Shown: positions 7,073-13,619, counted from the stretch's first letter. The stretch: DNA of 18,426 bases from JBARRS01 sp049644345 (GCA_049644345.1 JBARRS010000182.1:1-18426), one strand, 5' to 3'. The notes: generated by a model from the letters alone, not told the origin. Numbers and translations: made by a program.

Positions 7073-8046
7073 GCGACGGCCTGCTCCAGCGACTGCTGAA
7101 GCTGCTCGAGCGAGCGGACGACAGCGACGCCGTCGCGCGCCGCGGCAAGCGGTTCGCCCTCGCCGGCGACGAGCGAGAGAAAGTGACGGCACTCGAGCCT
7201 CAGGGGCTCGTCGTTGGGGAGCTTCGGGCAGTAGATGTCGCCCGTACGCGTCACCCACTCTCCGTAGGTCTGCGCCGGTTCCTCCGGCCATTTCTCGTAG
7301 ACCGTGATCTTCCGGTCGAGCTCCATGTCGTCGAACACGGCCATCTTCTTCGACCCGACGACGGTCATCTTCCTCATCTTGTGGGGGTCGAGCCAGGAGA
7401 GGTGCATGTGCGCGACCTTGCCGGAGGGGAAGCGGAGGTAGCAGAAGACGACGTCCTCGACGCCCGGTCGCAGGAACGACTCTCCGCGGGCCCACGCTTC
7501 GCTCGGCTCCTCGCCGACGAGCTGGAGGATCACCGAGAGATCGTGTGCGCCGAGCGACCAGAGGGCGTTCTCGTCGCGGCGGATCTGACCGAAGTTCTGC
7601 CGGTTGCCGTAGAGGTAGAAGACGTCGCCGAGCTCGCCGGAGTCGATCAGCTCCTTCAGCTTGCGCACGCCCGGGTGGTAGAGGAGCAGGTAACCGGGTA
7701 GCAGCACGCGGCTGTGCTCCTCGGCGAGGGCGACGAGCTCCTCGGCCTCGGTGGCCGAGAGCGCCGGGGGCTTCTCGACGAAGACGTGCTTGCCGGCCTC
7801 GAGTGCGCGCTTAGCGAGCTCGAAGTGGGTGACGACCGGCGTCGCGATCGCTACGACGTCCAGGTCCGGGTCGGCCAGGAGCTCGTCGAAGTCATCTGTG
7901 AAGCGAGCCTGCGGGTAGCGCGGAGCGAACTGCTCGCTCAGCTTCGGTGACAGGTCGCAGAGCCAGGTGAGCGAGGCGAGATCGTCGAAGTTTCGTGCGA
8001 GGTTCGGGCCCCAGTAACCGAGGCCCGCGAGCCCGACGTTGATCAC
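7069..8046 (-). CDS. Gfo/Idh/MocA family oxidoreductase, WbpB/WlbA-like
   Basis: This is an NAD(P)-dependent sugar oxidoreductase of 325 residues. The N-terminal Rossmann motif is VGLAGLGYWGPNLAR (4-18). The family EKP motif is at about 91-93 (VFVEKPPALS). GAHDLSVILQL at about 166-176 carries the HD pair that lies at the active site of this family. In WbpB/WlbA these enzymes oxidise C3 of UDP-GlcNAc-uronate before transamination. Neighbours of the epimerase and acyltransferase families support that role, but the subfamily call is inference, because Gfo/Idh/MocA proteins act on many sugars. The GTG start at 8046 overlaps the upstream TGA at 8043-8045 (GTGA). The downstream gene starts in this gene's stop. 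Both junctions imply translational coupling. Confidence 0.9.
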   Translation of the reverse strand: MINVGLAGLGYWGPNLARNFDDLASLTWLCDLSPKLSEQFAPRYPQARFTDDFDELLADPDLDVVAIATPVVTHFELAKRALEAGKHVFVEKPPALSATEAEELVALAEEHSRVLLPGYLLLYHPGVRKLKELIDSGELGDVFYLYGNRQNFGQIRRDENALWSLGAHDLSVILQLVGEEPSEAWARGESFLRPGVEDVVFCYLRFPSGKVAHMHLSWLDPHKMRKMTVVGSKKMAVFDDMELDRKITVYEKWPEEPAQTYGEWVTRTGDIYCPKLPNDEPLRLECRHFLSLVAGEGEPLAAARDGVAVVRSLEQLQQSLEQAVA

Positions 8047-9092
8047 GGGCCCAGCCTAACGAGGACCTCGGCGATGCGCTCAGCCGCGTGGCCGTCGCCG
8101 TAGAGCGCGGGGGGCTCGTTGGGCATCTGGGCTACAGCGACCGCCTCGGAGAGCCGGTCGGGGTCGTCGTCGACGAGGACGTTGGCACCGGCCTCGACCG
8201 TGTCGACCCACTCCGTCGAGGGCCGCAGCGTGACGCAGGGGACGCCGTACCAGTAGGCCTCCTTCTGAAGCCCGCCGGAGTCGGTCAGGATCACGCGCGC
8301 CTGCGAGGCGAGCGCCGCGAAGTCGAGATAGCCGAGCGGTTCGAGCAGGCGGACGTGTGGGGCCAATGCGAGCCCTTCTCGGTCGAGCGCGGCACGGGTG
8401 CGCGGATGCGCGGGAAAGACGAGTGGCTCCGAGAGCCGGTTCAGCCCCTCGACGATCCGGCCGAGGCGCGGCTCCGCCACGTTCGCTTGCCGGTGCACGG
8501 TCGCCACGAGATAGCGATCGGGCTCGAGCTCGAGCCGCTCGAGAATCCGGGAGCGCTCGCGCGCGATCGGCGCGAGCCGGAACGAGGCATCCGCCATCAC
8601 GTCGCCGACGATCTCGCGGCGGCCGGAGACTCCCTCGGCGGCGAGCGTCTCCGAGGAGCGCTCGTCGGGGCAGAGGAGCAGCTGCGCAAGCTTGTCCGTC
8701 TCGACCCGGTTCCGCTCTTCGGGCATCGACCAGTCGCCGCTGCGTAGCCCCGCCTCGACGTGCGCGAGCGGAGTGGCGGTCTCGGCTGCGGCCAGGGCGC
8801 CCGCGAGCGTCGAGTTGGTGTCCCCGTAGACGAGCAGCCAGTCGGGCCGCTCGCGTTCGACGGCGTCCGTGATTCCCGTCCGCATCGGCCCGGAGTCGGA
8901 GGTGCGGAGATCGAGCGCGTAGTCGGGCGGCGCGAGCTCGAGCTCCTCGAAGAAGACCTGCGAGAGCTCATGGTCGTAGTGCTGTCCTGTGTGCAGGGTC
9001 ACCTCCTCGATTCCGGCTTCGCGGAGCGCCGTCGAGAGCGGCGCCGACTTGATGAACTGGGGCCTATTGCCAACGACTGAGAGAACGCGCAC
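8043..9092 (-). CDS. UDP-N-acetylglucosamine 2-epimerase family (WecB/WbpI-like)
   Basis: The 349-residue non-hydrolysing epimerase has the GT-B-type fold signatures: GNRPQFIKSAPLS at 8-20, TGQHYDHELS, YGDTNSTLAGALAA (Asp91), HVEAGLRSGD (Glu113), MPEERNR (Glu126), VHRQAN (His200), FPAHPRT, and TDSGGLQKEAYWYGVP (270-285). The classical WecB substrate is UDP-GlcNAc, inverted at C2 to give UDP-ManNAc. The GNRPQFIK opening and TEWVDTVEAG near 293-302 also fit WbpI-type enzymes that invert 2,3-diacetamido-uronic acids. With an oxidoreductase and an acetyltransferase downstream, a WbpI-like role is plausible but unproven. The start is GTG 9092. A TAnnnT box at 9105-9100 lies 7 bases upstream, so the mRNA may be leaderless. 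It is divergent from tRNA-Lys. Confidence 0.92.
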   Translation of the reverse strand: MRVLSVVGNRPQFIKSAPLSTALREAGIEEVTLHTGQHYDHELSQVFFEELELAPPDYALDLRTSDSGPMRTGITDAVERERPDWLLVYGDTNSTLAGALAAAETATPLAHVEAGLRSGDWSMPEERNRVETDKLAQLLLCPDERSSETLAAEGVSGRREIVGDVMADASFRLAPIARERSRILERLELEPDRYLVATVHRQANVAEPRLGRIVEGLNRLSEPLVFPAHPRTRAALDREGLALAPHVRLLEPLGYLDFAALASQARVILTDSGGLQKEAYWYGVPCVTLRPSTEWVDTVEAGANVLVDDDPDRLSEAVAVAQMPNEPPALYGDGHAAERIAEVLVRLGP

Positions 9093-9098
9093 CCGGGC

Positions 9099-9105
9099 TA
9101 CACTA
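9099..9105. promoter_or_regulatory. overlapping divergent -10 boxes between epimerase operon and tRNA-Lys
   Basis: The seven bases TACACTA read as TACACT on the plus strand (9099-9104) and TAGTGT on the minus strand (9105-9100). Both fit the TAnnnT -10 pattern. The plus box lies 12 bases before the mature tRNA 5' end. The minus box lies 7 bases before the GTG of the epimerase gene, the spacing of a leaderless mRNA. I cannot see a good -35 at standard spacing in either direction; TTGAGC on the minus strand at 9131-9126 is 20 bases away, inside the tRNA gene. This is a motif-based inference only. Confidence 0.35.
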
Positions 9106-9116
9106 GGCGACCGCCT

Positions 9117-9189
9117 GGGCCGTTAGCTCAACTGGTAGAGCAGGGGACTCTTAATCCCAAGGTTGCAGGTTCGAGTCCTGCACGGCCCA
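9117..9189 (+). tRNA. tRNA-Lys (anticodon CTT)
   Basis: A complete cloverleaf can be folded. The acceptor strands are GGGCCGT (9117-9123) and ACGGCCC (9182-9188), seven perfect pairs, with discriminator A at 9189. The D stem is GCTC/GAGC. The anticodon loop is CTCTTAA with anticodon CTT, reading AAG lysine. The T arm is GCAGG-TTCGAGT-CCTGC. The outermost anticodon-stem pair appears to be G-A. The 3' CCA is not encoded (CCT follows the discriminator). It is divergent from the epimerase operon and is followed by a series of hairpins. No integrase lies beside it, so there is no sign that it is used as an attachment site. Confidence 0.97.
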
Positions 9190-9193
9190 CCTC

Positions 9194-9240
9194 ACCATCG
9201 CAAGTCCGGCCGCTCCGCGGCCATGACGACTTGCGACGGT
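9194..9240 (+). terminator. long nested stem-loop just downstream of tRNA-Lys
   Basis: The outer arms TCGCAAGTC (9198-9206) and GACTTGCGA (9228-9236) are perfect complements. Beyond one A-C mismatch, ACC/GGT extends them to 9194 and 9240. Inside is a second perfect stem, GGCCGC-TCC-GCGGCC (9208-9222). The structure starts 5 bases after the tRNA and is followed by the weakly T-rich TTCGCTTCT. It probably ends or protects the tRNA transcript. It lacks a clean U-tract, so intrinsic termination is not certain. Confidence 0.5.
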
Positions 9241-9266
9241 TTCGCTTCTACGGCGGACGTTTCTGA

Positions 9267-9293
9267 GCCGCGCCCGCGCAGGTCGGGCGCGGC
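9267..9293 (+). repeat. perfect 10-bp stem inverted repeat
   Basis: GCCGCGCCCG (9267-9276) and CGGGCGCGGC (9284-9293) are exact complements around a 7-base loop. The second strong hairpin in the tRNA-to-CDS spacer, it has no T-run after it. It could be a terminator, an RNA-stability element or a protein-binding dyad. Confidence 0.5.
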
Positions 9294-9313
9294 GGCATCA
9301 GGACACGGAGCGA

Positions 9314-9330
9314 GGGGCCGGTCCGGCCCC
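9314..9330 (+). repeat. near-perfect palindrome
   Basis: GGGGCCGG (9314-9321), one central T, then CCGGCCCC (9323-9330). As RNA it would fold as a 6-bp GC stem with a 5-base loop. It lies between the previous hairpin and the T-run hairpin at 9347-9366. Confidence 0.45.
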
Positions 9331-9346
9331 ACTCTCTTTGCGGAGT

Positions 9347-9366
9347 GGTCGCTAGGGACCCTTTTT
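9347..9366 (+). terminator. short hairpin followed by T-run
   Basis: GGTC (9347-9350) pairs with GACC (9357-9360), followed directly by CTTTTT (9361-9366). This is the only true T-run among the hairpins of this spacer and could be an intrinsic terminator, though the stem is only 4 bp. It lies 44 bases before the start of the next gene, so it could also sit in that gene's leader as an attenuator. Confidence 0.4.
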
Positions 9367-9398
9367 GGAGTCGGCGAGCGTAGTACGGACAGTCACCC

Positions 9399-9405
9399 AA
9401 GGAGG
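9399..9405 (+). promoter_or_regulatory. strong ribosome binding site
   Basis: AAGGAGG lies 5 bases before ATG 9411. It is a near-perfect match to the anti-Shine-Dalgarno sequence, is unusual in this window, and fixes the start of the following gene. Confidence 0.75.
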
Positions 9406-9410
9406 AAGCG

Positions 9411-10388
9411 ATGCTCCGCTGTCTGCTCTGCGCCTCGATCGGCGCTCTGTTCCTCGTCCCTGTGGCACTCGCCTCCGGAGGTCCTCCGTCGCCCGGCGTT
9501 CTCCAGGGTGGCGTGGGCCTGCTTGCTCCCGGTGGTGGCGTCCGCTACGTCACGATCGACCGCAGCAAGAGGACCTTCCTGGAGGCTGTGAGCACGAAGG
9601 ACGGCAAAGTCAGGGCGGCCGGTTACGCAGGACGCTGGGGGATCCCCGCGGTTGCTCTCGACGGCTCGGCCGGTGGTCTATCCACTGATGGCGGGACGCT
9701 CGTGCTCGCCGAGCGCGGCTTCGTGACGGCGTTGCGTTCGCGGAGCTTCTTCCGGGTGGTAGACACAAAGACGCTGCTCTTCACCGCGATCGCGTTGAGG
9801 GGAGACTTCGCTTTCGACGCGCTCTCTCCCGACGGACGGACGCTCTATCTGATCCAGCATGTCTCCTCGCCGAACCTGACGCGCTACGTCGTGCGCGCCT
9901 ACGACCTCGAGCGCGCCCGGTTGTTGCCCGGCCGGATCGCCGACCGTACGCAGCGGGGCTGGGTGATGCAGGGGTACCCGGTGACGCGGGTGACGAGCGC
10001 CGGCGGCCGCCGGGCCTACACGCTCTACCAGAACCCCGGCGGCTACCCGTTCGTGCATGCGCTCGACACGGTGCGCGGCGTTGCGCACTGCATCGGCATT
10101 CCTTGGACCGGGGACCAGAGCCGGCTCTTCAACCTGCGGCTCTCGCTCCGCGACGGCGGCCGCACACTCGCCCTCCGCTGGCGGAGCGGCCGGGCCTTCC
10201 TCGCTGTGGACACGCAGACATTTCGTGTCCGGCAGCCAGGCGGCAACCGCGCTGGTGCTGGCGGGGGTGATGGCTTTCTTTGGTGGGCGGCTGGCCTCGG
10301 CGCGGGGGGCGCGGTCGCCGTGCTTGGGGCGCTGCTCCTCCAAGCAGCCCGGCGACGAGGGCCGCGAGGCGCTCCTGCCGGCGCATAG
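9411..10388 (+). CDS. exported protein of unknown function with C-terminal membrane anchor
   Basis: I do not recognise a named family. The 325-residue product has a signal peptide (MLRCLLCASIGALFLVPVALA, cleavage near 21). Its body of about 260 residues has short beta-strand and Pro/Gly-turn patterns such as LSTDGGTLVLAERG, LSPDGRTLYLIQH and LSLRDGGRTLALRW. These recur as the S-x-DG-x-T-L element of beta-propeller blades (YncE/WD-like). A hydrophobic helix at about 289-310 precedes a basic tail (RRRGPRG), so the body should lie outside the membrane with the C-terminus inside. The start is set by the strong AAGGAGG ribosome site. The next gene also encodes an exported propeller-like protein, so the two may act together at the cell surface. 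No catalytic motif is visible. Confidence 0.85.
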   Translation: MLRCLLCASIGALFLVPVALASGGPPSPGVLQGGVGLLAPGGGVRYVTIDRSKRTFLEAVSTKDGKVRAAGYAGRWGIPAVALDGSAGGLSTDGGTLVLAERGFVTALRSRSFFRVVDTKTLLFTAIALRGDFAFDALSPDGRTLYLIQHVSSPNLTRYVVRAYDLERARLLPGRIADRTQRGWVMQGYPVTRVTSAGGRRAYTLYQNPGGYPFVHALDTVRGVAHCIGIPWTGDQSRLFNLRLSLRDGGRTLALRWRSGRAFLAVDTQTFRVRQPGGNRAGAGGGDGFLWWAAGLGAGGAVAVLGALLLQAARRRGPRGAPAGA

Positions 10389-10510
10389 GCGGCGTGAAGA
10401 GCTAAAGCCAAGGCTCTGAGCCTCGACGCCGACGTCGGGTCCGGTTCGTCCAAGGCGGGTCAGGCCCACCTTTCGGCTTGGCCGTTACCTGGTCATACTG
10501 CTTAGTGCTG

Positions 10511-11971
10511 ATGCGCATTTGCACGCGCCTTTCCGTCGTGCTGTTGGTGACGCTTGCCTTGACAGGGTCGGCGGCGCCGTTTTCGCGGTCGCAGGCCCCG
10601 GTTTCGCTGGTTTTCCAGGAGCTTGGGCCGGTGTTGACAGGGTCTGAAGTGGGCCTGCCGGCGGGGGAGGGCGTGTGGCGGCCGAGCGTCGTCGTGCTCG
10701 CGGACGGTCGGATTCGGCTCTACTACGCGACAATCGGGCTAGGCGGCCCGTCGGGCATCTTCAGCGCGATCTCGACCGACGGCCTCCACTTCACGCCCGA
10801 GCCCGGCCAGCGCTGGCCCACCGGGAACGCCCACATCGAGCGGATGCCAGACGGGCACTGGCGGCTCTACTACACACATTTCCCGCCCCCGCCCAGCGGC
10901 GGCCCTCCGGACGGAATTGCGAGCGCTATCAGCACCGACGGTCTCAGCTTCACTGACGAGCCCGGCCTGAGACTGAGCGGGAGTCCCCAGCCCGGCGCTT
11001 GGGGACTTAGCTGCTGCGCGATCGTCGGGCTCGCCGACGGTCGCTACCGGATGTACGTGAGTACGTTGCAGAACCAGCCGGGATCTGGAAACCCACCTCC
11101 GCCGGTCTACAGCGCGGTCTCGTCCGACCTCGCCACCTGGACGCTCGAGCCGGGGGTCAGGCTGACAGGGGGTTGGAACCCGGCGGCCCTGGCAAATCCC
11201 GACGGCTCGATCATGCTCGTCGCCTCGACGTCGGTCTTCGGCGGCACGATGCAGACGGCATCCTCCCCAGACGGACTCAGCTTCACGAGTCCGAGCGGGA
11301 CGAACCTCTCCGGCGGCGATCCAGCCTTCGTCACCCTTCCCGACGGGCGTCTGCTCATGTACTACAGCGCGCCCGCCCAGAATCCGACGATGATCAGCGC
11401 GGCGGTCGCCGTCGGCGTTACCGCTCCCACGGTCAGCTACCCCTCGCCGGTGGTGACTGCGATCACGGCAACGAGCGCCCGCGTTTCCGCCATCGTCGAT
11501 CCGCACGGAGCGATGACGAACTACTCGTTCGAGTTCGGCAGGTCGACGGGATACGGTGACTCGACCAGCCTGACCGATGTCCCGGCATCGAGCGGGCAAC
11601 AGACCGTGAACGCCACGCTCGTCGGCCTTTCGCCGGCAACGACCTACCACTTCCGCGTCGATGCCTACAACTCGGTCGGAAATGCCAACGGCGCCGACCA
11701 GACATTCAGGACGGCCATCTTCTCCTGCCGGCTCGCACGACAGCGCGACCACGGCTGGGAGGTCGCGCTCGCGCACGCGACGACCCGGACGACAGGGGCC
11801 AGAACGCTGCGGCGAGCGGGCAAGGTCGAGCACGCGGCGGCGCGAGTCGAGCGTGACGGCTGCGCCGACTACGAGATCGCGATTCCCGTTCTCGGGCACA
11901 ACGGGTCGGCCACCGCGTTGCGCCACGCTAAGCGACTCGGCTTTCGTCGCGCCGCGCTCGAGCGGACCTAG
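10511..11971 (+). CDS. secreted five-bladed beta-propeller protein with Fn3 and C-terminal SPOR-like segment
   Basis: From ATG 10511 the product has 486 residues with a signal peptide (MRICTRLSVVLLVTLALTGSA). Five repeats of about 50-60 residues each contain a DG-x-(I/W/Y/L)-R-(L/M)-YY element and most contain an SAISTDG-L-x-F-T element. Examples are LADGRIRLYY, MPDGHWRLYY, LADGRYRMYV, NPDGSIMLVA and LPDGRLLMYY. This pattern fits a five-bladed propeller of the GH43-like superfamily, but I see no clear catalytic set, so enzymatic activity is not claimed. Residues about 307-401 form an Fn3-like module (LVGLSPATTYHFRVDAYNSVG). The last 80 residues (ARTLRRAG..., ALRHAKRLGFRRAALE) resemble a SPOR peptidoglycan-binding repeat. 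GTG 10505, 6 bases after a CATACT box, could be a leaderless start; TTG 10478 is less likely. Confidence 0.85.
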   Translation: MRICTRLSVVLLVTLALTGSAAPFSRSQAPVSLVFQELGPVLTGSEVGLPAGEGVWRPSVVVLADGRIRLYYATIGLGGPSGIFSAISTDGLHFTPEPGQRWPTGNAHIERMPDGHWRLYYTHFPPPPSGGPPDGIASAISTDGLSFTDEPGLRLSGSPQPGAWGLSCCAIVGLADGRYRMYVSTLQNQPGSGNPPPPVYSAVSSDLATWTLEPGVRLTGGWNPAALANPDGSIMLVASTSVFGGTMQTASSPDGLSFTSPSGTNLSGGDPAFVTLPDGRLLMYYSAPAQNPTMISAAVAVGVTAPTVSYPSPVVTAITATSARVSAIVDPHGAMTNYSFEFGRSTGYGDSTSLTDVPASSGQQTVNATLVGLSPATTYHFRVDAYNSVGNANGADQTFRTAIFSCRLARQRDHGWEVALAHATTRTTGARTLRRAGKVEHAAARVERDGCADYEIAIPVLGHNGSATALRHAKRLGFRRAALERT

Positions 11972-11987
11972 CCCCGCACGGTGAAGC

Positions 11988-12035
11988 CCATCGGACCATG
12001 GTCCATCGCGTTTTCGCGGCACCCTCGCGCGAGGG
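11988..12035. repeat. cluster of three palindromes between genes
   Basis: Within 48 bases are GGACCATGGTCC (11993-12004, a perfect 12-mer palindrome flanked by direct CCATCG repeats), CGCG-TTTT-CGCG (12007-12018) and CCCTCGCGCGAGGG (12022-12035, a perfect 14-mer palindrome). The last is followed by ATTGATCTCCCCCTTTT, so one or more could form a transcription terminator for the upstream gene. The dense spacing would also suit an operator region for the gene that begins near 12089-12120. Confidence 0.45.
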
Positions 12036-12088
12036 ATTGATCTCCCCCTTTTGAGGCAGGTTGCCCCAGGTACCACCGCCTAAGGTGC

Positions 12089-12167
12089 GTGAGCACGTCT
12101 ACTGCGGACAAGGGGACTGGTGCGAACGCGGCCTCAAACTCGACCGACTCCAAGCCGACGCTCTCGT
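12089..12167 (+). other. in-phase N-terminal coding segment of the next gene, in a different frame
   Basis: From GTG 12089 this frame reads VSTSTADKGTGANAASNSTD..., a typical disordered N-terminus. Twenty-one of its 26 codons end in G or C, as in the real genes here. In the annotated frame of the next gene, only 6 of the 16 codons from 12120 to 12167 end in G or C. Skipping one base at the TT of 12168-12169 joins this segment to YAERTGID, the conserved beginning of the next domain. It is probably the true start of the next gene, separated from it by a one-base frameshift or a sequence error. Confidence 0.5.
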
Positions 12168-13619
12168 TACGCCGAGCGCACGGGCATCGACCAGCGCCAG
12201 TCGCGCATGGAGCTCGAGCGGATCCTCAGGCGCCACGGCGCCTCGGAGCTTGCCTTCAGGGAGGACGAGACGAGCGCGGTCGTCCGCTTCTCGCTCACCG
12301 GTCTCTACGTCGAGTTCGTCCTTCCCCTGCCCGATCGTCACAGCGCTGAGTTCAGGCGCACTTCGACGGGCCTGCTCCGAACGCCCGAGGCGCAGGAGCG
12401 GGCGTACGAGCAGGCGGTTCGCCAGCAGTGGCGGGCGCTGATCCTCGTTGCGAGGGGCAAGTTGCAGGCGGTCGACTGCGGGATCTCGACGATCGACGCA
12501 GAGTTCTCGTCGCGTGCTCCGGGCGTCGAGGTGGAAGAGGTCTCGAGCAACGGGGCTTCCCTGCGCAGGTTCGTCGTCGGCCGCTCCCGCGCTGTCGCCA
12601 TGGTCCTGGGCGCGGCTGCGCTCGTGCCGGCGTCTTCGCTCGCGGCGCTCTCGGTGCCGAGCGGCACCGTCGAGCGGCTCGTCAGCCCGCTTTCGGGCGC
12701 GCAGCCGGCGGTGTTCGCGGCCGCCGACGATCCGAGCGCGCCGGTCAAGACGACTACGACTGACCGCTTGGCCTTGGCGCAGGCTGCGAACGGCGAGACG
12801 GCTCGGTCGTTGTCCGTCTCGAACAACAGCTACCAGATCTCGTCGACGAAGACCTCCGGTGACGCTCACAGTCTCGATGCCGGCGCCGGCGGAGCCCCGA
12901 GCAGCGGCGCTGCCACTCCCGGCCCGCCGACTACCGCTGCAGCCGCAGCCGCTCCGACGCCCGCCGGCGGTACGAGCGGTGCTGCCGTTCAGACGCAGCC
13001 TGCGGCCGGACAGCCGGTCAGCAACAGCGACGGAGCACCGGTTGCGCCTTCGAAGTCTGACCCGGCGCCCAGCGCCGGAAACTCTGCGCCGAAGCCGGAT
13101 AGCGGCAAGCCCGCGCCGAAGCCGGACACCGGCAACCCTGCACCGACTCCGGATACCGGCAAGCCTGCGCCGAAGCCTGACACGGGCAAGCCCGCGCCGA
13201 AGCCGGATAGCGGCAAGCCCGCGCCGAAGCCTGACACCGGCAACCCTGCCCCGACGCCCGACAGCGGCAAGCCCGCGCCGAAGCCCAACAACGGCAACCC
13301 GGCCCCGGCGCCCGACAACGGTAAGCCCGCGCCGAAGCCCGACAGCGGCAAGCCCGCACCGAAGCCCGACAGCGCCAACCCGGCCCCGGCGCCTGACAGC
13401 GGCAAGCCCGCGCCGAAGCCGGATGTAGGCAAGCCCGCTCCGACGCCCGACACGGGCAATCCCGCCTCGAAGCCCGACAGCGGCAAGCCCGACTCCAAGC
13501 CGAACTCTGGCGCGAAGGGCGACACGGGCAGCGGCGCCGCCCAGCCGCAGCCGGCTGGAAAGCCGAACCAGGCTCCCGGCAGCCCTCACGGCAAGAGCGA
13601 CTCCGCGCCGCACAAGTAG
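12120..13619 (+). CDS. membrane protein: phage-like N-terminal domain, one TM helix, Pro-rich repeat tail (apparent frameshift at start)
   Basis: From GTG 12120 the product has 499 residues. Residues about 17-135 (YAERTGIDQRQSRMELERIL, RRHGASELAF, VEFVLPLPDR, RQQWRALILVARGKLQAV, GISTIDAEF) resemble a small family I know from phages and actinobacterial genomes with no established function. RRFVVGRSR then precedes a hydrophobic helix at about 157-177, predicting N-inside and C-outside. An Ala/Thr/Pro-rich stretch leads to sixteen 9-residue repeats of consensus G(K/N)PAP(K/T)PD(S/T) at residues 320-463, then a Gly/Pro/Lys tail. The repeat tail suggests a wall-spanning or surface stalk. Bases 12120-12167 have poor codon character, and the real N-terminus probably lies in the frame starting at 12089. 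The antisense open frame of similar length is a product of high GC and the repeats. Confidence 0.8.
   Translation: MRTRPQTRPTPSRRSRYAERTGIDQRQSRMELERILRRHGASELAFREDETSAVVRFSLTGLYVEFVLPLPDRHSAEFRRTSTGLLRTPEAQERAYEQAVRQQWRALILVARGKLQAVDCGISTIDAEFSSRAPGVEVEEVSSNGASLRRFVVGRSRAVAMVLGAAALVPASSLAALSVPSGTVERLVSPLSGAQPAVFAAADDPSAPVKTTTTDRLALAQAANGETARSLSVSNNSYQISSTKTSGDAHSLDAGAGGAPSSGAATPGPPTTAAAAAAPTPAGGTSGAAVQTQPAAGQPVSNSDGAPVAPSKSDPAPSAGNSAPKPDSGKPAPKPDTGNPAPTPDTGKPAPKPDTGKPAPKPDSGKPAPKPDTGNPAPTPDSGKPAPKPNNGNPAPAPDNGKPAPKPDSGKPAPKPDSANPAPAPDSGKPAPKPDVGKPAPTPDTGNPASKPDSGKPDSKPNSGAKGDTGSGAAQPQPAGKPNQAPGSPHGKSDSAPHK
13077..13508 (+). repeat. 16 tandem 27-bp coding repeats (9-residue PAPKPD units)
   Basis: Sixteen in-frame units of 27 bases encode variants of G(K/N)PAP(K/T/A)PD(S/T). 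All units keep the exact 27-base period. Most differ only at positions 2, 6 and 9; the first and last two are more degenerate. The pattern is typical of slippage- or recombination-driven length variation in extended, Pro-rich wall-spanning segments. Confidence 0.93.

Noticed and set aside
9117..9410. tRNA-Lys as an attachment site for an integrated element
   Set aside because: There is no integrase, no repeat of the tRNA 3' end in the window, and the flanking genes look like ordinary chromosomal ones.
10398..10423. Two overlapping small hairpins after the anchored exported-protein gene
   Set aside because: AGAGC/GCTCT and AGGCT-CTG-AGCCT have only 5-bp stems and no T-run; too weak to call a terminator or switch.
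10739..12076. 445-codon open frame on the minus strand
   Set aside because: It is antisense to the propeller/Fn3 gene, has no family motifs, and its composition is typical of GC-rich shadow frames.
12089..12349. Independent 86-residue gene starting at GTG 12089
   Set aside because: Only its first 26 or so codons look coding. After 12168 the coding character moves to the other frame, so it is better read as the frameshifted start of the following gene.
13077..13508. Tandem repeats as a CRISPR array
   Set aside because: The units are contiguous 27-base coding repeats without unique spacers and keep one reading frame.
12099..13613. 504-codon open frame on the minus strand across the repeat-protein gene
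   Set aside because: It mirrors the 27-bp repeats and high GC. Its Arg/Gly/Leu-rich product has no recognisable domain, whereas the plus strand has a known-looking domain, a TM helix and consistent repeats.
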